Positions 19,106 to 26,313 of a stretch of DNA of 64,000 nucleotides are shown in pieces. Each line of letters begins with the position of its first letter. Within the stretch, counting starts at the first letter, position 1. Origin of the DNA: Oleiagrimonas citrea (GTDB lineage Bacteria; Pseudomonadota; Gammaproteobacteria; Xanthomonadales; Rhodanobacteraceae); the NCBI RefSeq assembly GCF_012395255.1, contig NZ_JAAZQD010000005.1, positions 62,001 to 126,000 of the forward strand, in the 5' to 3' direction. The notes under the pieces are model-generated. The model saw only the letters and a list, made by a program, of their open reading frames with translations. It made no database searches and was not told the origin of the DNA. A program made the position numbers and the translations under genes.

Positions 19106-20812
19106 TCAGTCGTCGTCGTGCCCGTCGGCGGGTACGCAGCCCGGAATCAGTGCGTCAGCCGGTACCAGCCACCATTCGCGTCGATTGGCGTGGCCGATGT
19201 GCACGGCCCGGTCCCGCTGCACGCAGTCGCCCATGGCCTGCTGAAGGATGAACAGTCGCCGTTGCGACGGGTCGGCGCGCAGCCACGCTGTGGCGGCCTG
19301 GAACTGCTGCGGCCAGGGCCGCAGGAAGCCGAACTCGGCCACGGGTCCCTGCGCCATCAGCAGGTTCTGCTCCTTCCACGCCACCAGGCCCAGGGTCGCT
19401 CGTGGTCCGGCCAGCTCCCGCGCGCGCTGCATCACGTCCAGCGCCGAGCGGTCACCGTTGAGGATCGGATAGCCCCACAGTCCGTACAGACTCCACAGCG
19501 CGAGCGCGAAGAAGGCCCAGCCCAGTGCCGCGCGGCGAATGCGGAACAGTGCGGCGGCGAGCAGGCCGCTGACGCCGATCGCCAGCAGCACGCGCCAGAT
19601 GCGCGGATCGAGACTGCGTTCGATGTGCGCGGCCCAGTGCGGATGCTTGGTCATCGCCAGTGTCGCGAGGACGGTCAGCAGCGACGCCAGCAAAAGCGTG
19701 AGGCCGAAAATTGCGCGGCGCGGACCGATCTTGCGCAGCAGTCCGGGCAGCAGCGGACCCATGGCCAGCGCCACCATCGGCAGCGCAGGCAGGATGTAGA
19801 CGTCGCGCTTGCCCGGGCTCAGCGAGAAGAACAGCAGCACCAGCAGCCACCAGCCCAGCGGCAGCAGATAGCGGGCATCGCGGCGCTTGAGGCGTCGCCA
19901 CCAGGCCGGAATCGCCCACGGCAGCAGCAGCGCCAGCGGCAGCCAGTCGGTGGCCATGATGCCGAAGAAGTAGAGCGGCGAATGGATGTGCCCGGTCGGC
20001 GTGGCGTAGCGATGCACGGTCTGGCCGAACAGGATGTTCTGCACGTAGGCGGCGTGCTGCGGATCGCCGTCCAGGTGCGCGGTCAGCACCATCGGCACCA
20101 GCCAGGCCAGAATCGGCACCAGGAACAGCGCCAGCGAACCGGCCCAGCGCCAGCCGCCGTGCGGCTGTGCGAGATGCCGCCAGCCGCGCCAGCGCGCGAA
20201 CAGGAACGGCGCCAGCATCAGCAGCGCCAGCACGCCCACGCCCTTGGTGATGACGCCGACGCCGGCGAAGAAACAGCCGATGGCGAACCAGCGCCAGTTC
20301 GGCCCCAGCAGCAGGTGCCGCAGCAGACCGTAGTTGGCCAGCGTGATCCAGCCCACTTCCAGCGGGTCGATCTGCGCGTTGCGGAACTGGTAGGTGAAGT
20401 GGATCGTCAGCAGCAGCGTGGCCGCGGCCAACAGACCGCTGCGGTGGTTCCACAGTCGGCGGCCGAGGTCGTAGACCAGGCCCAGTGTCATCAGGCCCGA
20501 CAGCAGCGACGGCAGCAGGAAGGCCACGCGCCAGCTGCGCACGATCAGGTAGAAGATTGCCTGCAGCCACATGAACACCGGTGGCTTGTCCGGGTACAGC
20601 TCGTGGCCGCGGTGCGGGAACAGCCATTGGCCGTGCTCGACCATCCAGCGCGCGACTAGGGCGAAGCGCGGTTCGTCCGACGGCCACGGGTCGCGCAGGC
20701 CGATGCCGATGCCCAGCAGCACCAGGGCGAACAGCAGCAGCGCGATCAGCTCGCTGCGTGCGGTGCGCAGAAACAGGGGGCGGGCGCGGGTAAGCGGGAC
20801 GGGTCGGTTCAC
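19106..20812 (-). CDS. GT39-family (ArnT-like) membrane glycosyltransferase
   Basis: 568 residues with about twelve hydrophobic helices. Unlike the paralogue at 9894-11615, it keeps the acidic motif DEPRFA (residues 46-51), followed by GQWLFPHRGHELYPDKPPVFMWL in the first periplasmic loop. Such enzymes transfer a sugar from undecaprenyl phosphate to lipid A or another periplasmic acceptor; ArnT itself adds aminoarabinose, but no arn genes are visible, so I do not assign that role. The C-terminus is a periplasmic-type domain of about 150 residues ending in an Asp-rich tail. Single gene upstream of rsmB on the same strand. Confidence 0.85.
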   Translation of the reverse strand: MNRPVPLTRARPLFLRTARSELIALLLFALVLLGIGIGLRDPWPSDEPRFALVARWMVEHGQWLFPHRGHELYPDKPPVFMWLQAIFYLIVRSWRVAFLLPSLLSGLMTLGLVYDLGRRLWNHRSGLLAAATLLLTIHFTYQFRNAQIDPLEVGWITLANYGLLRHLLLGPNWRWFAIGCFFAGVGVITKGVGVLALLMLAPFLFARWRGWRHLAQPHGGWRWAGSLALFLVPILAWLVPMVLTAHLDGDPQHAAYVQNILFGQTVHRYATPTGHIHSPLYFFGIMATDWLPLALLLPWAIPAWWRRLKRRDARYLLPLGWWLLVLLFFSLSPGKRDVYILPALPMVALAMGPLLPGLLRKIGPRRAIFGLTLLLASLLTVLATLAMTKHPHWAAHIERSLDPRIWRVLLAIGVSGLLAAALFRIRRAALGWAFFALALWSLYGLWGYPILNGDRSALDVMQRARELAGPRATLGLVAWKEQNLLMAQGPVAEFGFLRPWPQQFQAATAWLRADPSQRRLFILQQAMGDCVQRDRAVHIGHANRREWWLVPADALIPGCVPADGHDDD

Positions 20813-20879
20813 GGATGCTCGGCAGCGGGCCTGAAAGACGCGTCAGGATACCGTGTGCGGCGATGCCGTGTGGCGGGCG

Positions 20880-22196
20880 TCAGACGCGGCGCTTGCCGAG
20901 GGCGGCGTAGTACAGGCCGTCGAGATCGGCGTCGCCGGGCAGGATCTGCCATCCGGGACCGGCGGTCTGGCCCATCGGTAGCGTGATCGGTAGCACCTCG
21001 GCGTCGGCGTGCCGGTCCAGGAACGGAGCGACGATGTCTTCATTCTCCGCGCGCAGCAGGGAACAGGTGACATAGAGCAGCCGTCCGCCCGGCGCCAGCA
21101 GCGGCCATAGTGCATCCAGCAGTTGCCGCTGGATCGTGTTCAGCGCGCCGATGTCGGTGGCGCGGCGATGCAGGCGCGCGTCGGGACGCCGCCGCAGCAC
21201 GCCGCTGGCCGAGCACGGCGCGTCGATCAGGATGCGGTCGAACGGCGCGCCGTCCCACCAGGCGTCGGGCGAGGCCGCGTCGGCCTGCACCACGTGTGCG
21301 TCGAGGCCGAGGCGCTGCAGGTTCTCACGGATGCGCGGCACGCGTGCGGCCTCGAGTTCCACGGCGAGCATGTCGACGTCATGGCGCTCCAGCGCATGAC
21401 AGGTCTTGCCGCCGGGCGCGGCGCAGGCATCGAGCACGCGCTGACCGTCGGCCAGATCGAGCAGGTCGGCCGTCAACTGGGCCGCGCCGTCCTGCACGGC
21501 GAAATCACCTTCGGCGAAACCGGGCAGGCGGGTGACGTCGGTGCTCTCGGCGAGCACCACGGCGTCGGCGAGTTCGGGATGCGCGTGCGCGGCGAGGTCG
21601 GCAGCGCGCAGACGTTCCAGGTAGGCGTCGCGTGTGCCGCGGCGGCGATTCACGCGCAGGGTCAGCGGTGCTTCGCGGTTGGCGGTGGCCAGCACGCGTT
21701 CGGCTTCCTGTGGCCAGTCGCGACGCACGGCGTCGATCAGCCAGGCCGGTTGCGCCCAGCGGCTGACGTCGTCGGCGTCCAGTTTCATGCGCAGGGCGTC
21801 GCCTTCGCGCTGCCAGCGACGCAGCACCGCGTTGACTAGGCCGGCCATGCGCGGTTTGCCCAGTGCCCGCGCAGCCTGCACGGTGGCGGCGACGGCAGCG
21901 TAGGCGGGAAGCTCCAGTACGTCCAGTTGCACCAAGCCCACCACGAGCAGCGCATGGACCGCCGGTTCCTTGCGTCGCAGCGGCTTGTCCAGCATGTGGT
22001 CGAGGGCGGCGTCGTAGCGCAGCCAGCTGCGCGCGCCGGCTTGCACCAGCGCGTTCAGCAGCGCGCGATCGCGAGCATCCGGAAGCTGCGGCGTCAGGCG
22101 CGAGAGGACTTCACGGGAGGATGCGCCGCGCAGGGCGATCTCCGCCAGTGCGCGCGCGGCGAGGGCGCGGGTGTCGGGTGCGGCGGGCTTGGCCAT
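20880..22196 (-). CDS. rsmB: 16S rRNA m5C967 methyltransferase
   Basis: 438 residues from an ATG at 22196 (E. coli RsmB has 429). The N-terminal NusB-like RNA-binding domain (residues 1-150) is followed by the Rossmann methyltransferase: VLDACAAPGGKTCHALE (SAM-binding motif I), DAPCSASGVLRRRPD with the release cysteine, and VTCSLLRAENED with the catalytic cysteine in motif VI (family: YxTCS). It methylates C967 in helix 31 of 16S rRNA. Third gene of the def-fmt-rsmB set; its start lies 11 nt after the fmt stop, so they share a transcript. Confidence 0.96.
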   Translation of the reverse strand: MAKPAAPDTRALAARALAEIALRGASSREVLSRLTPQLPDARDRALLNALVQAGARSWLRYDAALDHMLDKPLRRKEPAVHALLVVGLVQLDVLELPAYAAVAATVQAARALGKPRMAGLVNAVLRRWQREGDALRMKLDADDVSRWAQPAWLIDAVRRDWPQEAERVLATANREAPLTLRVNRRRGTRDAYLERLRAADLAAHAHPELADAVVLAESTDVTRLPGFAEGDFAVQDGAAQLTADLLDLADGQRVLDACAAPGGKTCHALERHDVDMLAVELEAARVPRIRENLQRLGLDAHVVQADAASPDAWWDGAPFDRILIDAPCSASGVLRRRPDARLHRRATDIGALNTIQRQLLDALWPLLAPGGRLLYVTCSLLRAENEDIVAPFLDRHADAEVLPITLPMGQTAGPGWQILPGDADLDGLYYAALGKRRV

Positions 22197-22207
22197 CGGC
22201 CGTGTCC

Positions 22208-23149
22208 TCAGGCGCCGCGCCGACGCAGGTCGGGGCGGGCATTGAGGAAATCGGCTACGCGCATGCGACGGCCGCCGGCGCGCTGGACCTCGCCGACGCG
22301 CAGCACGTTTTCGCCGCAGGCAATGTCGAGGCCGTCGGTGTCGCCGCCCAGCACGGTGCCGGGCGCGGCGTCGTGATCGCGGTCGAGTGCTTTCGCCGAC
22401 CACAGGCGCAGGCGCTCGCCGGCTACCTCCGCGACGGCGACCGGCCACGGATCGAAGGCGCGGACCTTGCGCTCCAGTTCCACGGCGCAGCGCGAGAAAT
22501 CCAGTTCGGCCTCGGCCTTGTCCAGCTTGTGCGCGTAGGTGACGCCTTCGTCGGGCTGCGGGCGCGCCTGCGGCAGGTCGTCGTCCAGCGCGCGGCGCAG
22601 GCCATCGGCCAGCACCTCGGCGCCGAGGGCGGCAAGCTTGTCGTGCAGGCTGCCGCCGGTCTCGTCGGAGGCGATGGGCTGGCGACGTTCGAGCAGTACA
22701 GGTCCGGTGTCGAGGCCGGCTTCCATGCGCATCAGCGCCACGCCGGTCTCCGTGTCGCCGGCAGCGATGGCGCGCTGGATCGGCGCCGCGCCGCGCCATC
22801 GCGGCAGCAGGCTGGCATGCACGTTCCAACAGCCCAGCGTGGGGATATCGAGCACGGTCTGCGGCAGGATCAGTCCGTAGGCGACCACGATCATCAGGTC
22901 GGGCCGATAGGCGGCCAGGTGCGCCTGGGCGTCGGCATCGCGCAACGTCTTCGGCTGCTCCACCGGCACGCCGTAATCGAGCGCGGCCTGCTTGATCGGG
23001 CTCGGCGTCAGCTTGCGGCCGCGGCCGGCGGGACGGTCGGGCTGGGTGTAGACGGCGACCAGTTCGGTGTCGCTGTCGTGGCAGGCGCGCAGGCAGGGCA
23101 AGGCGAAGTCCGGCGTTCCCGCGAACACCAGACGCAACGGACGGGGCAT
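22208..23149 (-). CDS. fmt: methionyl-tRNA formyltransferase
   Basis: 313 residues, usual length. It formylates Met-tRNA(fMet) with 10-formyl-tetrahydrofolate, allowing it to start translation. Visible signatures are [16 protein letters not shown] at the N-terminus, the folate-binding/catalytic segment [20 protein letters not shown] (catalytic Asn-His, then Asp at LDTGPVLL), and a C-terminal OB-fold tRNA-binding domain after about residue 205. It starts 4 nt after the def stop, the common def-fmt arrangement pairing addition and removal of the formyl group. Confidence 0.97.
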   Translation of the reverse strand: MPRPLRLVFAGTPDFALPCLRACHDSDTELVAVYTQPDRPAGRGRKLTPSPIKQAALDYGVPVEQPKTLRDADAQAHLAAYRPDLMIVVAYGLILPQTVLDIPTLGCWNVHASLLPRWRGAAPIQRAIAAGDTETGVALMRMEAGLDTGPVLLERRQPIASDETGGSLHDKLAALGAEVLADGLRRALDDDLPQARPQPDEGVTYAHKLDKAEAELDFSRCAVELERKVRAFDPWPVAVAEVAGERLRLWSAKALDRDHDAAPGTVLGGDTDGLDIACGENVLRVGEVQRAGGRRMRVADFLNARPDLRRRGA

Positions 23150-23153
23150 GGCG

Positions 23154-23657
23154 TCAGCCTGCCTGACGACGTTGCTTGTCCAGCTTCTTTAATAGCATGG
23201 AGCGCTTCAGCGGCGACAAGTAGTCGACGAAGACCTTGCCTTCCAGGTGATCCATCTCGTGCTGGATGCACACCGCCATCAGGCCCTCGGCTTCGACGGT
23301 GAAAGTGGTGCCGTCGGCATCCTCGGCCTCGGCGCGCACCCAGCTGGCACGTTCGACGTTGGCGAACACGCCGGGGAAGGACAGGCAGCCTTCCTGTTCC
23401 ATCTGCGTGCCGCGCTTCTCGACGATGCGCGGATTGCACAGCACCATCGGCTCGTCGCGGCTCTCGGAGACATCCATCACGAACAGCCGCTGGTGGCGGT
23501 CGACCTGAGTCGCGGCCAGGCCCACGCCCTGGGCGTCGTACATGGTTTCGAACATGTCCGCGACCAGCGTGCGCAGCGCATCGTCGAATACCGCTACGGG
23601 GGCGGCCTTCGTGCGCAGGCGCGGATCGGGGAACTCGAGTACGGTCAGCTTGCTCAT
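23154..23657 (-). CDS. def: peptide deformylase
   Basis: 167 residues from an ATG at 23657. All three family motifs are present: GVGLAATQ (residues 44-51), EGCLS with metal-binding Cys91, and QHEMDHLEG with His133, Glu134 and His137. The Fe(II) enzyme removes the N-formyl group from new proteins. First gene of def-fmt-rsmB. A TACAAT hexamer at 23739-23734 on this strand could be the -10 of the operon, which is divergent from the LysM gene. Confidence 0.97.
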   Translation of the reverse strand: MSKLTVLEFPDPRLRTKAAPVAVFDDALRTLVADMFETMYDAQGVGLAATQVDRHQRLFVMDVSESRDEPMVLCNPRIVEKRGTQMEQEGCLSFPGVFANVERASWVRAEAEDADGTTFTVEAEGLMAVCIQHEMDHLEGKVFVDYLSPLKRSMLLKKLDKQRRQAG

Positions 23658-23733
23658 GATGAAAAATCCGTGTGTCGATGCCAATTTGCGGGCGAATCGG
23701 CGAAAACCAAGCGCGCACGCCATTAGCATGCTT

Positions 23734-23739
23734 ATTGTA
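23734..23739 (-). promoter_or_regulatory. possible -10 of the def-fmt-rsmB operon
   Basis: TACAAT on the minus strand, about 77 nt before the def ATG. Only a weak -35 (TTCGCG, 18-nt spacer) is seen. Confidence 0.35.
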
Positions 23740-23780
23740 CGGTGCTGATCGCTTCTCCGCGAATCCCCGCTGCTGCGCAT

Positions 23781-23808
23781 TTGCGTCGGGGGGCGAATCA
23801 GCTACACT
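23781..23808 (+). promoter_or_regulatory. promoter of the LysM gene
   Basis: TTGCGT (23781-23786), a 16-nt spacer and TACACT (23803-23808), giving a 5' leader of about 30 nt before the ATG at 23844. Confidence 0.5.
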
Positions 23809-23843
23809 CGCAAAAACCTTGGGGGAACGGGGGATTACCCGTC

Positions 23844-24950
23844 ATGCTTAAGAAAACGCTTGCCCTATTCGCCGGTCTGCTGGTGACGGTCGCCGTGTAC
23901 GCTGCGGGCGCCCAGCTTCGTCCCGGCCACCCGGACACCTACGTGGTGAAGAAGGGCGATACGTTGTGGGACATCTCCGCCCGTTTCCTGCAGAAGCCCT
24001 GGCTGTGGCCGGAAATCTGGCAGGCCAATCCGCAGGTGCACAATCCGCATCTGATTTATCCGGGCGATGTCCTCAACCTGTCTTACGACGGTCAGCACGT
24101 AATGCTGAAGCCGCGCATGCGCGAGGTCGGTTCGGCGATTCCGGCGATTCCGCTGGATCAGCTGAAGATGTTCCTCGAGGACATGCGCGTTCTTCCCAGT
24201 GACCAGGTGAAGCAGGCGCCCTATGTGGTCGGCTTCGAAGAGAACATGCCTCGAGGCATTACCGGCCAGTTCGTGTACGTGCGCGGTCTGGACTCGAAGC
24301 CGGGCCAGCGCTGGGCGATCGTCCGGCCGACGCACATGTTCCGCCACTTCGACGATTCGCCGACGCGTGTCGCGCATCTGCTGGACAGCAACGTGTCGAT
24401 GGTCAATGGTCCGTGGCGAGAGGATTCGCGTCGTGACGGCCATTACGGCAAGGGCGACGAGGTCGGCGTCGAAGTGCGCGTGATCGGCACCGCCAAGATG
24501 CTCCGCGGCGGCGATCCGTCGACGTTGCTGGTCACCGACAGCAACCGTGAGATCCGCAAGGGCGATCGCCTCATGCCGGTCAACGACAAGCCGTATGACC
24601 CGTACTACTACCCGCATGCGCCGAAGTCGCTGCCCGACCATGCACGCGTGATCGCCTTCACCGATTCGCTGAACTCGGCGGGCCGGCGCGAGGTGGTGGC
24701 GTTGTCCATCGGTAGCAGCGATGGTGTCAACAACGGCCAGACCTACGCGGTGTTTCAGCCGGGCGAAAACATTCATGACGATGTGGCCAGCCCGAGCATT
24801 CTTCGCGGTGTCGGCGAGCGTGTCACGCTGCCGGACGAGTTCGTCGGTCATGTGATGGTGTTCCGCACCTTCGATCACGTCAGCTACGGTCTGATCATGG
24901 ACGGCGTGCGTCCGGTGCGCACCGGCGACGTGTTGCGACTGCCCGAATGA
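23844..24950 (+). CDS. secreted LysM-domain protein
   Basis: 368 residues from an ATG at 23844. A signal peptide (MLKKTLALFAGLLVTVAVYAAGA) is followed by one LysM domain at about residues 30-78 (YVVKKGDTLWDISARFLQKPWLWPEIWQANPQV...NPHLIYPGDVL), which binds peptidoglycan glycan chains. The remaining 290 residues are a conserved extracytoplasmic region with no catalytic motif I recognise. This protein type precedes dprA in many gammaproteobacteria. A strong terminator follows, so it is transcribed separately from dprA. Confidence 0.9.
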   Translation: MLKKTLALFAGLLVTVAVYAAGAQLRPGHPDTYVVKKGDTLWDISARFLQKPWLWPEIWQANPQVHNPHLIYPGDVLNLSYDGQHVMLKPRMREVGSAIPAIPLDQLKMFLEDMRVLPSDQVKQAPYVVGFEENMPRGITGQFVYVRGLDSKPGQRWAIVRPTHMFRHFDDSPTRVAHLLDSNVSMVNGPWREDSRRDGHYGKGDEVGVEVRVIGTAKMLRGGDPSTLLVTDSNREIRKGDRLMPVNDKPYDPYYYPHAPKSLPDHARVIAFTDSLNSAGRREVVALSIGSSDGVNNGQTYAVFQPGENIHDDVASPSILRGVGERVTLPDEFVGHVMVFRTFDHVSYGLIMDGVRPVRTGDVLRLPE

Positions 24951-24989
24951 GGTCAGGGCCGGCGCGGGTGCGTCGGCACAGCCCTACAG

Positions 24990-25018
24990 AACGGCGCGGC
25001 ATTGCCCGCGCCGTTTTT
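24990..25018 (+). terminator. rho-independent terminator after the LysM gene
   Basis: AACGGCGCGG and CCGCGCCGTT form a 10-bp stem with a 6-nt loop, ending in a run of five T. Confidence 0.85.
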
Positions 25019-25033
25019 GTATGCGCGCCTTCC

Positions 25034-25046
25034 TACACTGGGCGAC
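25034..25046 (+). promoter_or_regulatory. TACACT -10 element 7 nt before the dprA ATG
   Basis: TACACT at 25034-25039 and 7 nt to the ATG would place the transcription start on or next to the start codon. No Shine-Dalgarno and no good -35 are seen. The same TACACT-N7-ATG spacing occurs before queD and the inner ATG of the lpxL-like gene. Confidence 0.5.
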
Positions 25047-26183
25047 ATGCAGGAGATATCCGTACAAACCGCCTGGCTGACGCTGCTGCGCGCGCCAGGA
25101 CTCGGCAGCAAGGGCGTGCGCGCGTTGCTCGCGCTCGCGGACGGCGACGTGTGTCGAGCGCTCGAACGAGCGCGGTGCGACGGGCGGGCGCTCGGACTCG
25201 CACCTCGAACCCGGGATGGCCTGCGTCGACCGGATTCGGCGCGTCTGGAGGCCGATGCCGAGTGGCTGGCTCGACCACATCAGCGTCTGTTGTGCTGCAC
25301 CGATGCCGATTTCCCGCCCCAGCTCGAACGCATGCCGGACCCTCCGGCGGCACTGTTCGTCGTGGGCAACGCCGATCTGCTGCTGCGCCCGCAGTTGGCC
25401 GTGGTCGGCGCCCGCCATGCCGGTCCGGTCGGTCGTCGGCATGCGCACGATTTCGCTGCGGCGCTCGCGCAGCGCGGTCTGGTCATCACCAGCGGCCTCG
25501 CCGAGGGCATCGACGCGGCGGCGCATCGGGCGGCGCTGGAGGTCGGCGGCGGCACCGTCGCCGTGGTGGGCACCGGGCCGGATCTTGTCTATCCGCGCTG
25601 TCATGCGGCACTGCGCGAGGCGATTGCCGAGCAGGGCGCGATCGTCAGCGAATTCTCGCCGGGCGTGAAGGCGAGGCCGGGCCATTTTCCACGCCGAAAC
25701 CGGATCATCGCCGGCTTGGCCCTGGGTACGCTGGTGGTCGAGGCGGGCTTGCGGTCGGGGTCGCTGATCACCGCGCGCCTGGCCGCCGAATGCGGACGCG
25801 AGGTTTACGCGCTGCCCGGCTCCATTCACAATCCCCTCGCGCGCGGCTGCCACCGGTTGATCCGGGATGGTGCGCGCCTGGTGGAAGACGTCGAGGAGAT
25901 CTGCGCGTCCCTGGTTCCGCTGGCGCGGGCGCAGGGCGCCGATCTGGCCGCGCGACTGCGGGAAGAGGTTCCGGTCGGGCCCGAGGAGCCGGTTGCTGCA
26001 CTGCAGCGGGATCCGGTGTATGCGGACCTGCTGGAGGCATTGGGGCACGACCCGGTGACACTGGATACGCTGCGCGAGCGCAGCGGTCTGTCGCCGCCCG
26101 CGCTGTCGTCGATGCTGCTGCGCCTGGAGCTCGACGGCGTCCTCGTCAGCCAGTCCGGCGGACGCTATCAGCGCGTGTCCTGA
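25047..26183 (+). CDS. dprA: DNA-processing protein DprA (Smf)
   Basis: 378 residues from an ATG at 25047; upstream in-frame codons overlap the terminator and are not homologous. DprA binds incoming single-stranded DNA and loads RecA during natural transformation. The Rossmann-like core has VVGARHAGPVGRR, then SGLAEGIDAAAHRAAL, VVGTGPDLVYPRCH, the SEFSPGVKARPGHFPRRNRIIAGL block with ssDNA-binding arginines, and VVEAGLRSGSLITARLA. An N-terminal SAM-like domain (residues 1-70) and a C-terminal winged-helix domain (about 310-378) complete the protein. The possible -10 just upstream suggests a leaderless mRNA. Confidence 0.96.
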   Translation: MQEISVQTAWLTLLRAPGLGSKGVRALLALADGDVCRALERARCDGRALGLAPRTRDGLRRPDSARLEADAEWLARPHQRLLCCTDADFPPQLERMPDPPAALFVVGNADLLLRPQLAVVGARHAGPVGRRHAHDFAAALAQRGLVITSGLAEGIDAAAHRAALEVGGGTVAVVGTGPDLVYPRCHAALREAIAEQGAIVSEFSPGVKARPGHFPRRNRIIAGLALGTLVVEAGLRSGSLITARLAAECGREVYALPGSIHNPLARGCHRLIRDGARLVEDVEEICASLVPLARAQGADLAARLREEVPVGPEEPVAALQRDPVYADLLEALGHDPVTLDTLRERSGLSPPALSSMLLRLELDGVLVSQSGGRYQRVS

Positions 26184-26313
26184 TGCGCGCTGGCGCACGC
26201 CCCGGGCCGATTTTGCTTGACAGTGCGCTAGGGCGTGTGGTCCCACTAGATATATGTGTGCGCGGGTAGCCCCTGCGCGAAACCCCTCAAGCTGACACGG
26301 ATTGCGTGCCCGC

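Noticed and set aside
19019-20659. 546-codon plus-strand frame opposite the GT39 gene
   Set aside because: Gln/Arg-rich shadow without motifs; the minus strand encodes a multi-helix enzyme.
26217-26245. TTGACA at 26217 as a topA promoter
   Set aside because: No acceptable -10 at 16-18 nt spacing (nearest TAGATA is about 25 nt away).
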